DNA of 64,000 bases, taken from the NCBI RefSeq assembly GCF_009017415.1, contig NC_092403.1, positions 2,294,001-2,358,000 on the forward strand, in the 5' to 3' direction. Every line of letters starts with the position of its first letter. Position 1 is the stretch's first letter. The notes beneath the pieces were generated by a model. That model searched no databases and had not been told where the DNA came from. It saw only the letters and a program-made list of their open reading frames with translations. Shown here one piece after another: positions 46,136 through 58,669 of this stretch. The translations under genes were made by a program, and so were the position numbers. This DNA comes from Aspergillus flavus. Taxonomy: Eukaryota; Ascomycota; Eurotiomycetes; Eurotiales; Aspergillaceae.

Positions 46136-49100
46136 ATGAAGCTCGGCAAAAAGCTTGCAGGCTACCCCAGCCTACTGCTGGCCGGTAATCCTTCGAAAGT
46201 CGACATAGGGAGGCTTTTGTTGGGTATGGTAGCTTCAGCAGCGTCCGGTGTCCCCTTCCCATTAATCGCTATTCTTTTCGGTCAACTGTTAGACGACTTC
46301 AACGCCGTAACGTGTGATGAAACCGAATCGACGGGTTCCGATGCCGATTATCAACATGACATTAACGGCAAAATCCTGATCATTGTGTATCTGGCCATTG
46401 CTCAATTCGTTGCGATTTATATTCATCTTTCCTGCTGGAGCTTGAACGGCGCTCGGCTAGCGCAGAGACTGCGGGAAACGTATCTTCAAAACTTGCTTCG
46501 ACAAGAACCTTCATTCTTCGATGATCTACCTCCGGGAGAACTTGCATCTCGGCTTAATGGCGATATCCAGGCGATTCGATCTGGCACGTCGGAGAAAGTG
46601 GGGATATGCTTATCGACCTTATCGTTTTTCATCACGGCATATGTCGTTGCTTTCATCAAAGACTACCGGCTGGCAGCAATGTTGATTTCATTAGTTCCCG
46701 CCTACTTCCTGATGTCATTTGTTGGAAGCCATTATATTGAAAAATACTCTGGACGTATGTCGGATTATTCCGCGACTGCCGCATCAATCGCTTCCGAGGC
46801 GCTCTCCAACACCGTCGTGGTGCAAGCCTTTGGCGCGAGCTACCGACTGGAAGATAAGTTTTCCAAGGCGCTCAAGGCTTCAGAGCAGGAAGGCTTGAAG
46901 AAGGCCGCCGCCGTGGGTATACAATCTGGATTCCTGTATTTTATCGCCTATTCTGCGAATGGTCTGGCATTCTGGCAAGGTAGTAGACGTGTTGCGGATG
47001 CAGTAGGCTCGGACACTGCTGGTGCCACCGTTGGCGCTACTTTTACAGTGATTTTCGTCCTCGTTGAAGCTACCTTGCTTCTGAGTCAGGTTGCTCCATT
47101 CCTCCACCTATTCACGGCAGCCGTTGCCTCATACCAAAAGCTGCGTGCAGACATCGACCGTCAGCCGCAAATTGATGCTACTACAGAGTCCGGCATTCGC
47201 CTCTCACAGGCAGAAGGTGGATTCGAATTCAAAAATGTCTCTTTCACTTATCCCTCACGTCCCGAGATCACAGTGCTTGACCAGATCAGCCTTTCCATCC
47301 CGGCCAACAAGCATACTGCCCTTGTTGGTCTGTCTGGAAGTGGGAAGTCAACCATCGCCGGTTTGGTTACAAGGCTGTACGATCCCACGGAGGGGCAGGT
47401 CCTCTTCGACGGCCATGACCTTCGTGAGGTCAACACCCGTGATTTGAGAAGCTTCCTTAGTCTGGTGCAGCAGGAGCCGTCGCTGCTCGATCGGTCGCTT
47501 TTGGAAAACATCGCACATGGCTTGATCAATTCGAGCAATCCCAGTCATGCTCATCTGAGGACGACACTTCTTAGCACCGGCCTCACAGATCTGGCAGCAG
47601 AAGTCAGGGAAGGTGTGGATCTCATGGCTGCGGCAGAGAAACGAGGCTCGGAAGTTGTTGAAATTGTCAACCTGGTGCGAAAGGCTGCGACGCTTGCTGA
47701 TGCAGATGGCTTCATCAGTGCACTGCAGTATGGTTACGGTACACTTGTCGGTTCAAGTGGGCGACTGATCAGTGGTGGCCAGAAGCAACGCGTTTCCCTT
47801 GCTAGGGCCCTCATCAAGGATCCTGCGGTACTTATATTGGATGAGGCCACAGCCTCTCTCGATTCAAGGAGTGAGCAGCGTATTCAGCGGGCCATCTCAA
47901 ATATTGCCACTGGTAGAACTATGATCACAATTGCCCATCGTCTGTCCACAATTACCAACGCCGACAATATTATTGTTATGCACAAGGGACATATCGTTGA
48001 ACAGGGTGATCATGCGACATTAATGGCTAAGAACGGAGCGTACGCTGACCTAGTCAATCTGCAAACTTTGGGTTCCGCCCCCGGCAAGAAAGAAAAGACA
48101 GCTAGCGCAGACAACGTCAGCAAGTCTGACCAAGCCTCTTTATCTGACGCTGGTATTGAGGAAAGTAGTGTCTCGAAAGATGGTCTGGAAACTGCCGAGA
48201 AAAAAGAAGTCTTAGCAAGTGCAGCTCCAGTCACCGAGCCTGCTGAACCCGCTGAAGAGGAAGAAGAGCCTGAAACCCCTAAGAAATCTATGTGGGCTTT
48301 GTTGCGCGGGTATGCGCCCACATTGAGACCCCATCTGCTTTTCATTTTCCTCGCACTTCTAGGTTCTAGCATTGTCGGCGGTGCCTTCTCTGGCGAAGCC
48401 GTGATTTTCGGAAACACTGTCGGAAGTTTGAATCCCTGTCACAGTGAAAGCTATATTCGGAGCGCAGGAAACTTCTTCGGGCTTATGTTCTTCGTACTTG
48501 CCATTATCGAATTTTTCGCGAACCTGGTTAGCTGGACCGGGTTTGGCTGGGTATCAGAGAAAATCGTCTTTACAGTCAGAGTCTTGTCATTCCGCTCACT
48601 GTTTGAGCAAGATCTCCAGTGGCATCAATCTAATGGTCGGTCACCTGCCTTGCTCCTCTCCTACATTACTCGAGACGGCAATGCCTTGGCGGGACTGAGC
48701 GGCTCCGTCATTGGAACGTTGTTCTCTATCACCGTCAACCTTATTGCAGCAATCATTTTAACTCATATTATTGCCTGGAGAATCGCATTGGTTTGCCTGG
48801 CTTTAGTACCACTCCTGCTTGGAGCCGGTCTTATGGAACTTCACGTCCTTGGCAAATTCGAGGAACGCCACGAGAACGCATACACCAAGTCAGTTGACAT
48901 TGGTGTAGAGGCAGTCACGTCGATCAAGACAATTGCATCCCTTTCTCTTGAAGAGGACACTTTGAGAACTTACCGACGATCCCTAAAAGGACCCCGCAAG
49001 GAGACATTTCAAGTCACTCTTCATGCAAGTCTCTGGCAGGCAATGACTTACTTCCTTGGCAACTGTGTCAATGCGTTGGCCTATTGGTGGGGTTCAAAGC

Positions 49101-50119
49101 AGATCATCAATGGCAACTACACGCAAACACAGTTCCTGATTGTAGTATTCTCGCTCCTGGTCAGCGCACTGCTCTGGAGTCAGATGTTTGCCCTTGCACC
49201 GGAGCTTTCCGCCGCCCGAGCGGCGATGGCAAGGATCTTGGGTCTGATTGAGATTGGGTCGGACAAGATGCAAGGACGCGTACCATCTCGTTCACCCACT
49301 ATCTCTTCTTCTGAGGAGAAAGACGTTGAGACAGCTGAAACAAAATCGGTGTACGTGTCTGGTAACAACCGGGCTTCGAGCGTACAGCTTCGCAATATCC
49401 ATTTCGCATACCCGGCTCGGCCGGACATTAAGGTACTAAAGGGCTTAGACGTCGATATTCGTCCTGGGCAATTCTGCGCCCTTGTCGGACCAAGCGGTGC
49501 TGGTAAATCAACCATCATTTCGCTGGTTGAACGGTTGTACACGCCCGAAACCGGATCCATCGTGATCGATGGCGTCGACGTTACCAGGCACCGAGGCGTT
49601 GACTTCCGCGACTCTATCGCTCTTGTGCCACAAGAAAGCGTGCTTTTTGAGGGCAGTATTGAGTTCAACATTGGCCTTGGTGCTAGACCAGGGCATGAAG
49701 CGACTATCGAGGAAATCAAAGAGGCATGCAAGCTTGCCAACATCCACGACGTTATAGAGGCGCTGCCAGAGGGCTACAAGACTCTTTGCGGACCTAATGG
49801 TAGCCAGTTCTCGGGAGGTCAGAAGCAGAGGTTGTCTATTGCTCGGGCCCTTGTTCGGAAGCCTAAGCTTCTGATTCTCGATGAATCGACCAGCGCTTTG
49901 GACGCTGAATCGGAGAAGCTACTGCAAGACGGACTCGAAAAGGCCGCAAAGGGCATTACTGTCATTGCTATCGCCCATCGTCTTCACACAATTAGAGCAG
50001 CAGATGTCATCTTCTTGATTGAAGGGGGTAAATGCATTGATCGCGGATCGCACGAGGAGTTGCTCGAAAGGTCGGACAGCTACAGAGCAAACGTCATGCA
50101 TCAAACAGTGGCCACGTGA
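46136..50119 (+). CDS. sitT: Full-size ABCB-type ABC transporter of the siderophore cluster
   Basis: This intronless frame encodes 1327 aa from the ATG at 46136, in TMD-NBD-TMD-NBD order. NBD1 has Walker A GLSGSGKST (about residue 398), signature LISGGQKQR and Walker B LILDEATASLD. NBD2 has Walker A GPSGAGKST (about residue 1117), signature FSGGQKQRL, Walker B LILDESTSALD and H-loop IAHRLHT. An acidic Glu/Pro-rich linker joins the halves. It resembles P-glycoprotein-type exporters; in Aspergilli the sidD-linked ABC gene is iron-repressed and thought to move siderophore or its breakdown products, but direction is unproven. The start is uncertain: the frame is open a further 55 codons upstream with no ATG in it. 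It runs convergent with sidD. Confidence 0.92.
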   Translation: MKLGKKLAGYPSLLLAGNPSKVDIGRLLLGMVASAASGVPFPLIAILFGQLLDDFNAVTCDETESTGSDADYQHDINGKILIIVYLAIAQFVAIYIHLSCWSLNGARLAQRLRETYLQNLLRQEPSFFDDLPPGELASRLNGDIQAIRSGTSEKVGICLSTLSFFITAYVVAFIKDYRLAAMLISLVPAYFLMSFVGSHYIEKYSGRMSDYSATAASIASEALSNTVVVQAFGASYRLEDKFSKALKASEQEGLKKAAAVGIQSGFLYFIAYSANGLAFWQGSRRVADAVGSDTAGATVGATFTVIFVLVEATLLLSQVAPFLHLFTAAVASYQKLRADIDRQPQIDATTESGIRLSQAEGGFEFKNVSFTYPSRPEITVLDQISLSIPANKHTALVGLSGSGKSTIAGLVTRLYDPTEGQVLFDGHDLREVNTRDLRSFLSLVQQEPSLLDRSLLENIAHGLINSSNPSHAHLRTTLLSTGLTDLAAEVREGVDLMAAAEKRGSEVVEIVNLVRKAATLADADGFISALQYGYGTLVGSSGRLISGGQKQRVSLARALIKDPAVLILDEATASLDSRSEQRIQRAISNIATGRTMITIAHRLSTITNADNIIVMHKGHIVEQGDHATLMAKNGAYADLVNLQTLGSAPGKKEKTASADNVSKSDQASLSDAGIEESSVSKDGLETAEKKEVLASAAPVTEPAEPAEEEEEPETPKKSMWALLRGYAPTLRPHLLFIFLALLGSSIVGGAFSGEAVIFGNTVGSLNPCHSESYIRSAGNFFGLMFFVLAIIEFFANLVSWTGFGWVSEKIVFTVRVLSFRSLFEQDLQWHQSNGRSPALLLSYITRDGNALAGLSGSVIGTLFSITVNLIAAIILTHIIAWRIALVCLALVPLLLGAGLMELHVLGKFEERHENAYTKSVDIGVEAVTSIKTIASLSLEEDTLRTYRRSLKGPRKETFQVTLHASLWQAMTYFLGNCVNALAYWWGSKQIINGNYTQTQFLIVVFSLLVSALLWSQMFALAPELSAARAAMARILGLIEIGSDKMQGRVPSRSPTISSSEEKDVETAETKSVYVSGNNRASSVQLRNIHFAYPARPDIKVLKGLDVDIRPGQFCALVGPSGAGKSTIISLVERLYTPETGSIVIDGVDVTRHRGVDFRDSIALVPQESVLFEGSIEFNIGLGARPGHEATIEEIKEACKLANIHDVIEALPEGYKTLCGPNGSQFSGGQKQRLSIARALVRKPKLLILDESTSALDAESEKLLQDGLEKAAKGITVIAIAHRLHTIRAADVIFLIEGGKCIDRGSHEELLERSDSYRANVMHQTVAT

Positions 50120-50945
50120 TCGTGGATTGTGCCGGATAAACCATTGTTGCGATTTTTGGACCATTTTGATTGCATATCTGCAGAGACTGTTTTTAAATTA
50201 TTCCCCGGATAGACTTTCTACATATTTGTAATAGCGGCACCTTTTTTTAAATCTATATATTATAATATTTCAATTTGTGGTTTTTATGTTTTGCAAGACA
50301 ATGAGAGAAAAGTACAGTCTAGCCTTCATCTCTACCATAGCTCGGCGGTGGTAAAATCTATGTACCTTGCGTGGTTGAAGATTCAAGCCGCTTGGCTTGA
50401 CAGCTCAATCACCGAGGTACAAAAGAAAGAACAGTAAGAATTTATTTACACAATTCTTATTGTAATCATTGAATACGTTGTACAAGTCCCGAATATCTCA
50501 GCTGAATTGTTCAAAACCTCCAAAACTAAAGGTACAGCTATATGGCCGTATGTATTTTAGGGTTGCACGGACAGAAAATATATCTTAACAACTAGCCCTA
50601 TTCTCGCACTTCTACGGTAGGTAAAATACAACGATAATAATGGTGACTTAAGTTCGAGTCATAAATCTTTAGCTATGGCACAATGACTTCCTCCAACAGA
50701 CTCTTAATATACAGGTCTGTCCAATATGACCTCATTATACACTGTCCCGTGACTTTTGGGGAAAACAGCGGGAGGTGCCAAGAACATTTGTTTTAGAGCT
50801 GGATTTGACATTTCTAATGATATACTACTAGGATATAACAAGAAAATCGACTCCTAAGAGAAATACATGCAAAAAGAACCAAATGAAATCGTTATCCATG
50901 AACCAATGTCGAGGGAGGTATCGGCGACTTTGACCAGTCTTGGGT
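50120..50945. other. Convergent 3' intergenic region
   Basis: AT-rich, 826 bp between the tails of the ABC gene and sidD. It should hold both 3' UTRs. No gene is seen. Confidence 0.6.
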
Positions 50946-53900
50946 CTAGAACATGTGACCGTCAATCAACACGTGCTCCGACGGACGCGTCGCCAGCTCC
51001 TTGACCGTGGCAGCCAACTCATCAAGGGCTGCGTCCACGAACGCCGCATCTCTTTCACTTCCAGCGACTCCGACATTCAATTGCCCACCACGGACAAACG
51101 AAACAACCTTCAAAGGATAAGGGGCATCCCCATCTGGGTTCAGAATATCAACCTTGCAAGTTCCCCCGGCAAAAGGCATGGTGTCAAAATCATCCCAGTC
51201 CTGATGATGGACAAGGGAGTCAAAACATGTTGCTTCCGATGACCATTGCGTGCATTTCTTGGAGATCTTATTGAATCCGAGGAAGTCGTGAGCTGCAGAT
51301 TCGGCGCTTTGCCTCTGAACAAAGCGCAGTAGATCCATCGCGGTCCACTGTGACTGGAACGCGACTCTAATCGGGGTTAATTGGTAGCAGGGACCCATTA
51401 CATTTTCCACATTTGCGAGGTCGATATTTCGGCCTGAAGTCACGCCACCGAATGTCACGTCGGGTTTTTGGAGACGGCGTGCCAGTACCAGTGCCCAAGC
51501 TGCGGTGAGCAAGTTCGCAGTCGTGACCTCGTCGAGGTCGAGGGGCTGGGAGACATCGACGGGCTTAGTATGGAATATGGCTTTGTCTGTAGGCTGTACT
51601 GACGTTCCCTCCAGAACAGATAGGGATGACCCGTTCAAAAGGTTGCGCCAGTAGTTGATTGCTTTAGTTTGGACATCCTCATCAGAAATCCGTGCAATGT
51701 ATGCTGAGAACGGCTCGAAGTCGACAATCTTTCCGCCAGTGTACAAAGTTTCCAGATCTTGTAGCAGCCTAGGCAGAGACATTCCGTCGTACTGAGCGTG
51801 TGAAAGACCTAAGATGAGGCATTCTTGGCCATCGTTGCCCTCGACATGGAGCAATTTGAAGAAGGACGATCCTAGGTGGAAGGATTCTGTGTGTGATGTA
51901 CAAAGATCCTTGATGTATGGACCAAGATCCTTATCAGCTTGGTGCATGGCTACAGGAACTTCCAACTCATTCAACACAACCTGGTAGAAAATAGATTCGT
52001 GTTCGATGAAGACAGTGCGCAGAATGTCGTGAGTCTTGACCAGGTCGTTGCAGGCGCGGAACAATTGCTCTCGATCGATGCTTTTGTCCAGATACAACAT
52101 AGTATATTGTATCGAGGTGCGCGGTCCCTGGATGGTAGCTCTGACGTCGAGTGCTTGGGAGTCTGTCACCGGACATACGTCCTGGATGGACCACGTAACA
52201 TCAGCAAGCTTCGGCCGGACAATTTCGGACAAGAACTGCTCTACATCCAAATGGCCCAGAGTCGAGAAAGCCTTGTAAGGCTGGACTTTCTGTTGCGATA
52301 CCTGGCCCAGTTTCAATACTTTAGCTGCATCACCAAGACGCATGTGTTGGAAGATGTCAGCCACTGACAAACTGTGCCCCTGTGCACGAAGGCTTGAGAC
52401 CAGTTTCATCGCTAAAACGGAATCACCACCCAGGCGGAAGAAGTTATCGTCGACATCAATCTTCTCGGGACTGATTCCTAGTATCTTTGCCCAGGCGGAC
52501 CGCAGGATACTCTCTGGAAGGGACATATTAGTTTGCCCTAAGTTCTTCGTCCAGGCCTGCTGGAAGGCTTCACGAAGTTGGGTGAGTACGTGTTTAGGAA
52601 TATTCGAGGCTAGCTGTTTGAGCAAACTGTGGTTGACTTCACCCACATCAGTGGGCAATTTGTCAAGAACAACGTAGGCTGAGGGCACCATGTATGATGG
52701 AAGGGAGTCTTGCATAAACTTGCTGAGTCGCTTCAGTGCAACGAGAAGACTAACGGAAATTGTGGCACGAACAGACGTCGAGAGGTTTTGCGTGTCTGAA
52801 CCCTCACAAGTGATGTCATATTGCGCCGATAGGAGCTCAACACTGTCTTGCTCAAAAGGCTCTTGCTCTATGAATACGGCCAGCTCTTGTTCTGTCACAG
52901 AGTGGGTGTCATCTGAAGATGGTTGGAAGACGGCAGCCGCAGCACGAACATTTGGTGGGAGGTACTTTGAAAAGTGAGATTCGACATCGGCGATATCCAC
53001 CGCATGCCCGTGAACTGGCACAACATTTTCCTTTCGGCCAACAAATACTAAGCTTCTATCCTCTTGTAAATTAACCATGTCTCCAGTCGGCTGCACTCTT
53101 CCCGTCCGGCCTCTAAAATTGGAGCTGCCAGCCACGAGCCAGGAGGGGGATTCAATGGCATCTCCTGAAAGGAAAGCGCCTTCGAGCCAGAGCTCGCCAA
53201 CACAGCCGATTGGCGATAGCAACGACGGGTTCCTCGGGTCGCACACCCAGGAAACCACCGTAGGTGGGTAAACCGATCCTTGCTTGATGTTTGTGTTTGC
53301 TCGAAGCCTTCCGGACGATTCATCCAAGGACAAGGGAGCAATTTGATTCCATTGCCAAATCAGATCCAGTTCCGCCTCGGGCAAGCAGGATATCTCGTCT
53401 ACCCTTCTAGAGAGGCCTTTTGTCAATTGCAAGCAAGCCATTTCGAGCTGCGCGAGGATTCGTTCCATTTGTGGGATCTCCACCAAGGAGCTATCGAAAT
53501 TTGCGCATATTCTGAAACCACCCTTTCGGATACCACAGCCTAACATAAGCGGATACGGGTTGAAATGCAGCGCTTCACGTACGACGTCTCCGAGCTCAAA
53601 GCCAAGTTCGCTGCCCACATACTCCGGCTCTGGCTGGATGACCAAGCCTGTACCAGCTTCACATGCATGTTGCGCGTCTTGGCTGACCTTCCGAATGTTT
53701 TGCATCCCCATATGCTGATACGGGGTACGGGCCACAACGCTTTGCTGCACATCCCGCAAATAAGATTCGACTGAGCTGGTTCGAGGTATACGTACGCGGA
53801 TAGGTACTGTTGCAATCAATGGGCCCACAATGCTTTCCACTCCTGGCAACGAAATGTCTCGCCCGGTGAGTGTTTCGCCGAACACAACATCGTCGCTCCC

Positions 53901-56900
53901 TGTATACTGCGACGCTACAAGGGCCCAGGCACCGCGAATAAGTGTTGCCAGTGTGAAAGGCCAACCGGAACCTGTCTCGAGCGGTATCTGACGTTCGACC
54001 ATGGCATTCGGAACGGGCAAGTAGTCTCTCGTGGGCAATCGAGGGAATTGAGGTCCGACCGCGCCTTTTAATTCCCGTCTCCAGAATTCCTGCATGGCAA
54101 CTTCATCTGTATTGCGTACCCATTTGACGAAGTCTCTGATTTGAGCCTGGGTTTCAATCGACTGGCCTTGCAAGGAATCACTGACATTCTTAAGTATTAC
54201 TGGCTCTGACCACCCGTCGTAGACCACGTGATGAATCGTCCAGACCATATACCTCGTCTCAGTCTGTGGATCGCTAACTATGGCGTATCGAGCTAGACTT
54301 TCTCCAAGACTCATTCTCTCCTTCCGATCAGTCTCTAGGTACTGTACAAGATCGGATGAAGACCTCCAGGAGATAGTTTCCTTTAGCACGACTTGCTGAA
54401 GACCACGTTCCTGCAGCTGGGCCACTCGAGTGCGCAGGATGGGGCTTGCCGCGACAACCTCACCCCATGCCTTTTTCCAAGCATCAGAACTGATGTGTGA
54501 GGGAATGCGTGCGACTCTCTGGGCAATATATGGCTTGACTGACTTGAGCGAGAAGGTGAAAAGCGACTCTTGCGTGGGTGTACAAGGGTAGATGTCTTCG
54601 ACGGATGCAGGATCTGATCCGCAGGCTTCTGATGCTTCCAGACAGGCGCTCTCGACAGCTTGAGAGATCATTGAAAATGGCGGTGTTTCTGTCTTTGCCT
54701 TTGAGTCGACAATGCTGACGACACTGGCCATCGCTGAGAGGGTAGGGTGGCCAAAGGTGCCAGTGACACTGAGATCGAGACCCTCCGCTCTGCAGACAGA
54801 CACAAGTCTCATGGCCGCCAGGGAGTCACCACCGAGTGCGAAGAAATTGTCGTTAGGCCGAATGCCTTCGGGATCTAGTTTCAATACTTGGCCCCAACCG
54901 TGGCGCAACCGTTGCTCAAGGTCCGTTAACTCCCGTGCTGGCCCGTTGTTTGTGCCTTGATCCAACTGTTGTAAGTCTACTGTGGCGCCGAATTCACGGA
55001 GCCGTTTGCGGTCCGTCTTTCCCGAAATTAAAACCGGAATGTAATTGACCGAAATATATGCGTTTGGCACCATATAACGCGGCAAAACCTTTGCTATCTC
55101 TGCATCGGCTTTGGACAGCGTTTTGCGCAGGTCGTCGGATAGCTCTGCTGACTTTATTTCGGTATCACCATTCTTCTTCGTAGACTGGGACGCAAGGAAT
55201 GCCACCAACGTGGGCTGACCCCCAGAAGACTGAGGCTTAATCACCTCCACAATCACGGTGATTTCTGCAGTTAGTCTGGCGTTAAGCTGGCTTTCGATTT
55301 CGCCCAACTCGACACGTTGTCCACGCAGTTTGACTTGTGTGTCTTTTCTCCCAGCAAAGACGATGCCCCCAGATCCGTCCGGATCATACTTTCCAAGGTC
55401 TCCAGTCTTGTACAGACGCCCCGAACGACCAGCGTAGCCATTGTGGCCAGAGACAAGCCAAGCTGGGTCGTGGATGAAAGCCGCTGCGGTTTTGTCTGGA
55501 TCATTCAAGTAACCCTGTCCTACAATCGGACCTTCAACGAGTAGCTCGCCCACAGCGCCGACTGGCATTAAGACATTGTGGTCGTTAGGGTCGGCAATCC
55601 AGATGGCTGCGCCGTTTCCTGTCCCAATAGAGATATAGTCTCTACCAGTGGCAGTATCGCTGTTCACCGTACATCCGATCGTGCACTCACAGGGGCCGTA
55701 ACCTATGACAATCCTAGTGTCATGGCCCCAGCGCGTCACATCCGTTGCTGCTGCTGCCTCTCCTCCCAGACCAAGAGCACTCAGCGATGCTATTACATCA
55801 GGCTCCAGAATTCTGGCCACAGAAGGAGTTATACCTGCGTAGTTGATTTTCATTCTTCGTATCACTTCATTAATATCGTTCAGTCGATCCTCATCGGAGG
55901 GAATACAAAGGCAACCGCCGTTTGCCAACGTCAAAAGCATGCTGTCGATACTGACATCGAAAGCGTAGGATGCAAAATCGAGGACCCTGGACTCCTCCGT
56001 ATAACCCACAGCCTTGGCTCGTGGGAAAGCGCTGCTTGTATATGTTTCGTGAGAGATCTTGACTCCTTTGGGCGTACCCGTGCTGCCAGAAGTGAAGATG
56101 ATGTACATTAGGGCAGATGAGGGGACTGCCGGCAACTGTGGAAGGGGTTCCGAATTTGACAGGTGTGCAAATGCGTCTGCTTCCACAACGATGTGCTTTC
56201 CGTCTGACATGATAGTTGTTGCCAGCTCATGCTGGTTGCGGGACGATACCATTGCCTTCGCACCGACTTGTTTAGCCATGTTCTGCAGACGAGCGAGCGG
56301 AAGTGTTGGGTCCATCATCACCAAAGTTCCTCCTGCTTTCATCACCGCAAGTACAGCGACGATTGTCCACCTTGATTTCTCAAAGCAAACCGGTATGAAA
56401 TCATGTACATCCACACCCATTTTTTTCAACGAGCCTGCCACAAATGTGGAATACTGTTCGATTTGGCCATACGTCAACTCGCCATCCCATGATGAGATCG
56501 CCACCTTGTCCGGGAATCTGTTCGATTGTTCGGAAATCACATCGTGCATGCAGAAGTTGTATGAGGGAGGAAGTTCGTGATTCCATTTCCATATCGCATC
56601 CAAATCACTCGCGGTTGGCCGAAGGCAGGCTTCAATGGACGCATCGGGATTTGACAGACACATCTTGACAGTGTCGACCAGCGACTTGATGTGTTGTGTT
56701 ACTGTGAATTCTAACATCGTTTCGGAGCGCCAAGCTGGGCGAATCGCGAGTCGGCCATTCTCAAAGCGTGTCTCGAGGTGAATTGCACCCTTTTTCCGCA
56801 CCGGTTAGGTACTTGAAATACAACGAAAACTTCATCACTCACTTCATCTTTTACATCTTCTGATGTTTGCGACAGGGAACCCGTACTCAGCAGGAGTGAG

Positions 56901-57301
56901 GCAGGGCTAGACACAGTCGCACACTCACTTGACGTGACGGTCTTAACATGTTGAGAAATTGCTGCCGTGGCTTGTCCGACACTATCTTGCAATCCTGTCA
57001 ATAATTCTCCCATCGACAAACATGCTTTTACTGGCTCCTGTTCAGCCCCATTATCTCGCCCCTTGTACGCCCACTCATATTGGACCTGACCACTATCGCG
57101 GGTTCGCAAGAGCACAATAAGCCATGAGATAAGCAAAACTTCCTCCTTCATGCTAGTGGGAGTGGTGGGCTCGTCGGCTGCAAGGCCGACGACCTCAAAT
57201 GATGTGAAACTGTCACCATCAGCCTGACCGGCAGATGATTCGCCAACAGACCCATTTCTGTGTTGGCTTTGATTATGTGTACCATCAACCTGTATAGCCA
57301 T
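50946..57301 (-). CDS. sidD: Fusarinine C nonribosomal peptide synthetase SidD
   Basis: Two exons (57301-56843, 56789-50946; 53-nt intron with GTGAGT and CCTAAC) give 2100 aa, close to the known SidD length. Order: N-terminal extension (to about 230), adenylation domain (about 234-750; IIFTSGSTGTPKG, YKTGDLG, VKLRGQRVELGEIE), T1 (FFALGGDS, Ser about 809), C1 (HHVVYDGWS, about 1006), a shortened degenerate A-like region (about 1324-1549; keeps GELWLEGAF and PTGDM but lacks the core TSGSTG loop), T2 (FFRLGGDS, Ser about 1610), and a terminal C (SHAQYDG). SidD activates anhydromevalonyl-hydroxyornithine, links three by ester bonds and cyclises them to fusarinine C. The ATG at 57301 begins MAIQVDGTHN; an upstream open stretch has no ATG. 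A possible iron-repressor site lies at 58224. Confidence 0.97.
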
Positions 57302-58669
57302 TCTTCCGGCAGCCCAGCCTACCTGGACTCGAAATCTTGGCGGGGTATAAGGGTACGAAGAGGGGTTAGACCTCGGCCGGCCGTTCAAGTTGCTGGAGCT
57401 TTGGACTAGCCGGACCGCACTGAAGTGGTAAGGCGCAAGTTATATAACTAAGCAACCAAGGTTGTGCTAGCATTGTCCTCCACCGACGGACGAGCCGGAA
57501 AGTAACCTGAATAACTCCGTACCTGCAGGTACTCTGTAGAGTCTGACCGAGATCGCCATGGCAGGAGGCTGTGGGCTAGTCAGATTCCCACATGTCTCTT
57601 GGACGCAAGTAGAGCAGAGTATGTGTATGTACTCCGTATCCGCGTGTCCGATGAACGGATGGGACCCATAATTGCGCAGTGGAAGAGTGTCGGGCCCCAA
57701 TGCTGTTCAGGTACAATACAGCCTGTACAGTACGAAAATATGGTATGTATGTACGGTATGTCTCGCTTGAGAATAGGAAACAGTAAACAAGTTACAAAAC
57801 GGTATTTTCAGTTTCTTTTTTCTTTTTACTCGTGAGGGAGCTAAAGTTCTGATACTGGCGTGCGAATTAGGGGTGCCCGCATCACCTGATCATAATACCA
57901 GGCGGAAAATGATATCCGTCTTAGCCGTTGAAAATCTGCATCATTTATACACTGGCATAAGACACATTATGGTTGTGTAATATTTGCATATCGTCATGTT
58001 GAAATGGCATATATTCATAGCCAAGAGTAAAAAGATCTCGCAGAGAAAAGTCAAGAGCAGTGGACTCTGAACGGAATCTTCGTCTTCTGCTCTTCTTCCC
58101 TTTTTCCTTTTCTCTTTTTATTTTTGACAACTCGGATTTTATGCGGGCCAAGACGCCAAGATACAATCCGTACGGGATTTATTACCAAAAAACCGTGGGC
58201 CGACCCATCGGAAATACCCTAGTATCTGATAAATCTTTCTAGGGTACAAATACTGTAACATGTATTCTCCAGTACGGTTAAACACAAAGACGCCAAGATA
58301 AGGGTGTATAGCTGATCAGTACTCTGTAGGGAGCAGGATCAACGGTGATAGCCATGTCATGTTAAATATAGAGATGATCTCTGCAGGATCCTGGACCCAT
58401 TTAGTAGAATGAAAGCTCATGGAGAGGAATGTCGAGAGAAAAATAGTAACAACGACGTTTTAGAGAACCGCCAAGTCCTCTACAGAGTAGTACTCTCCTA
58501 ACATACTAATTTATTGATACAAGAAATGACCGCCTGACTTAGTGGATTTTTAGTACGATTAATTAATTTATCGTGGTCTTGGTGGCGGTCTTGGCTGTAT
58601 TGATCCAATTTTGCTCGGGACACTTAGGCGAGAGATTCCCTATCAATCACCATTTCAATCCTTGGTAGA
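57302..58669. promoter_or_regulatory. sidD promoter region and sidH 3' flank
   Basis: About 1.37 kb upstream of sidD, with one SreA consensus (58224-58232). Short open frames within it have no coding features. Confidence 0.6.
58224..58232 (+). promoter_or_regulatory. SreA-type GATA site upstream of sidD
   Basis: ATCTGATAA is an exact consensus match about 920 bp before the sidD ATG and 440 bp past the 3' end of sidH. Confidence 0.55.

Noticed and set aside
51939..52977. Plus-strand frames of 80-142 codons antisense to sidD
   Set aside because: They are shadows of the conserved NRPS coding sequence in other frames.
57302..57388. Longer SidD N-terminus starting at 57388
   Set aside because: The first codon of that open stretch is TTG; the first ATG is at 57301 and gives a normal SidD length.
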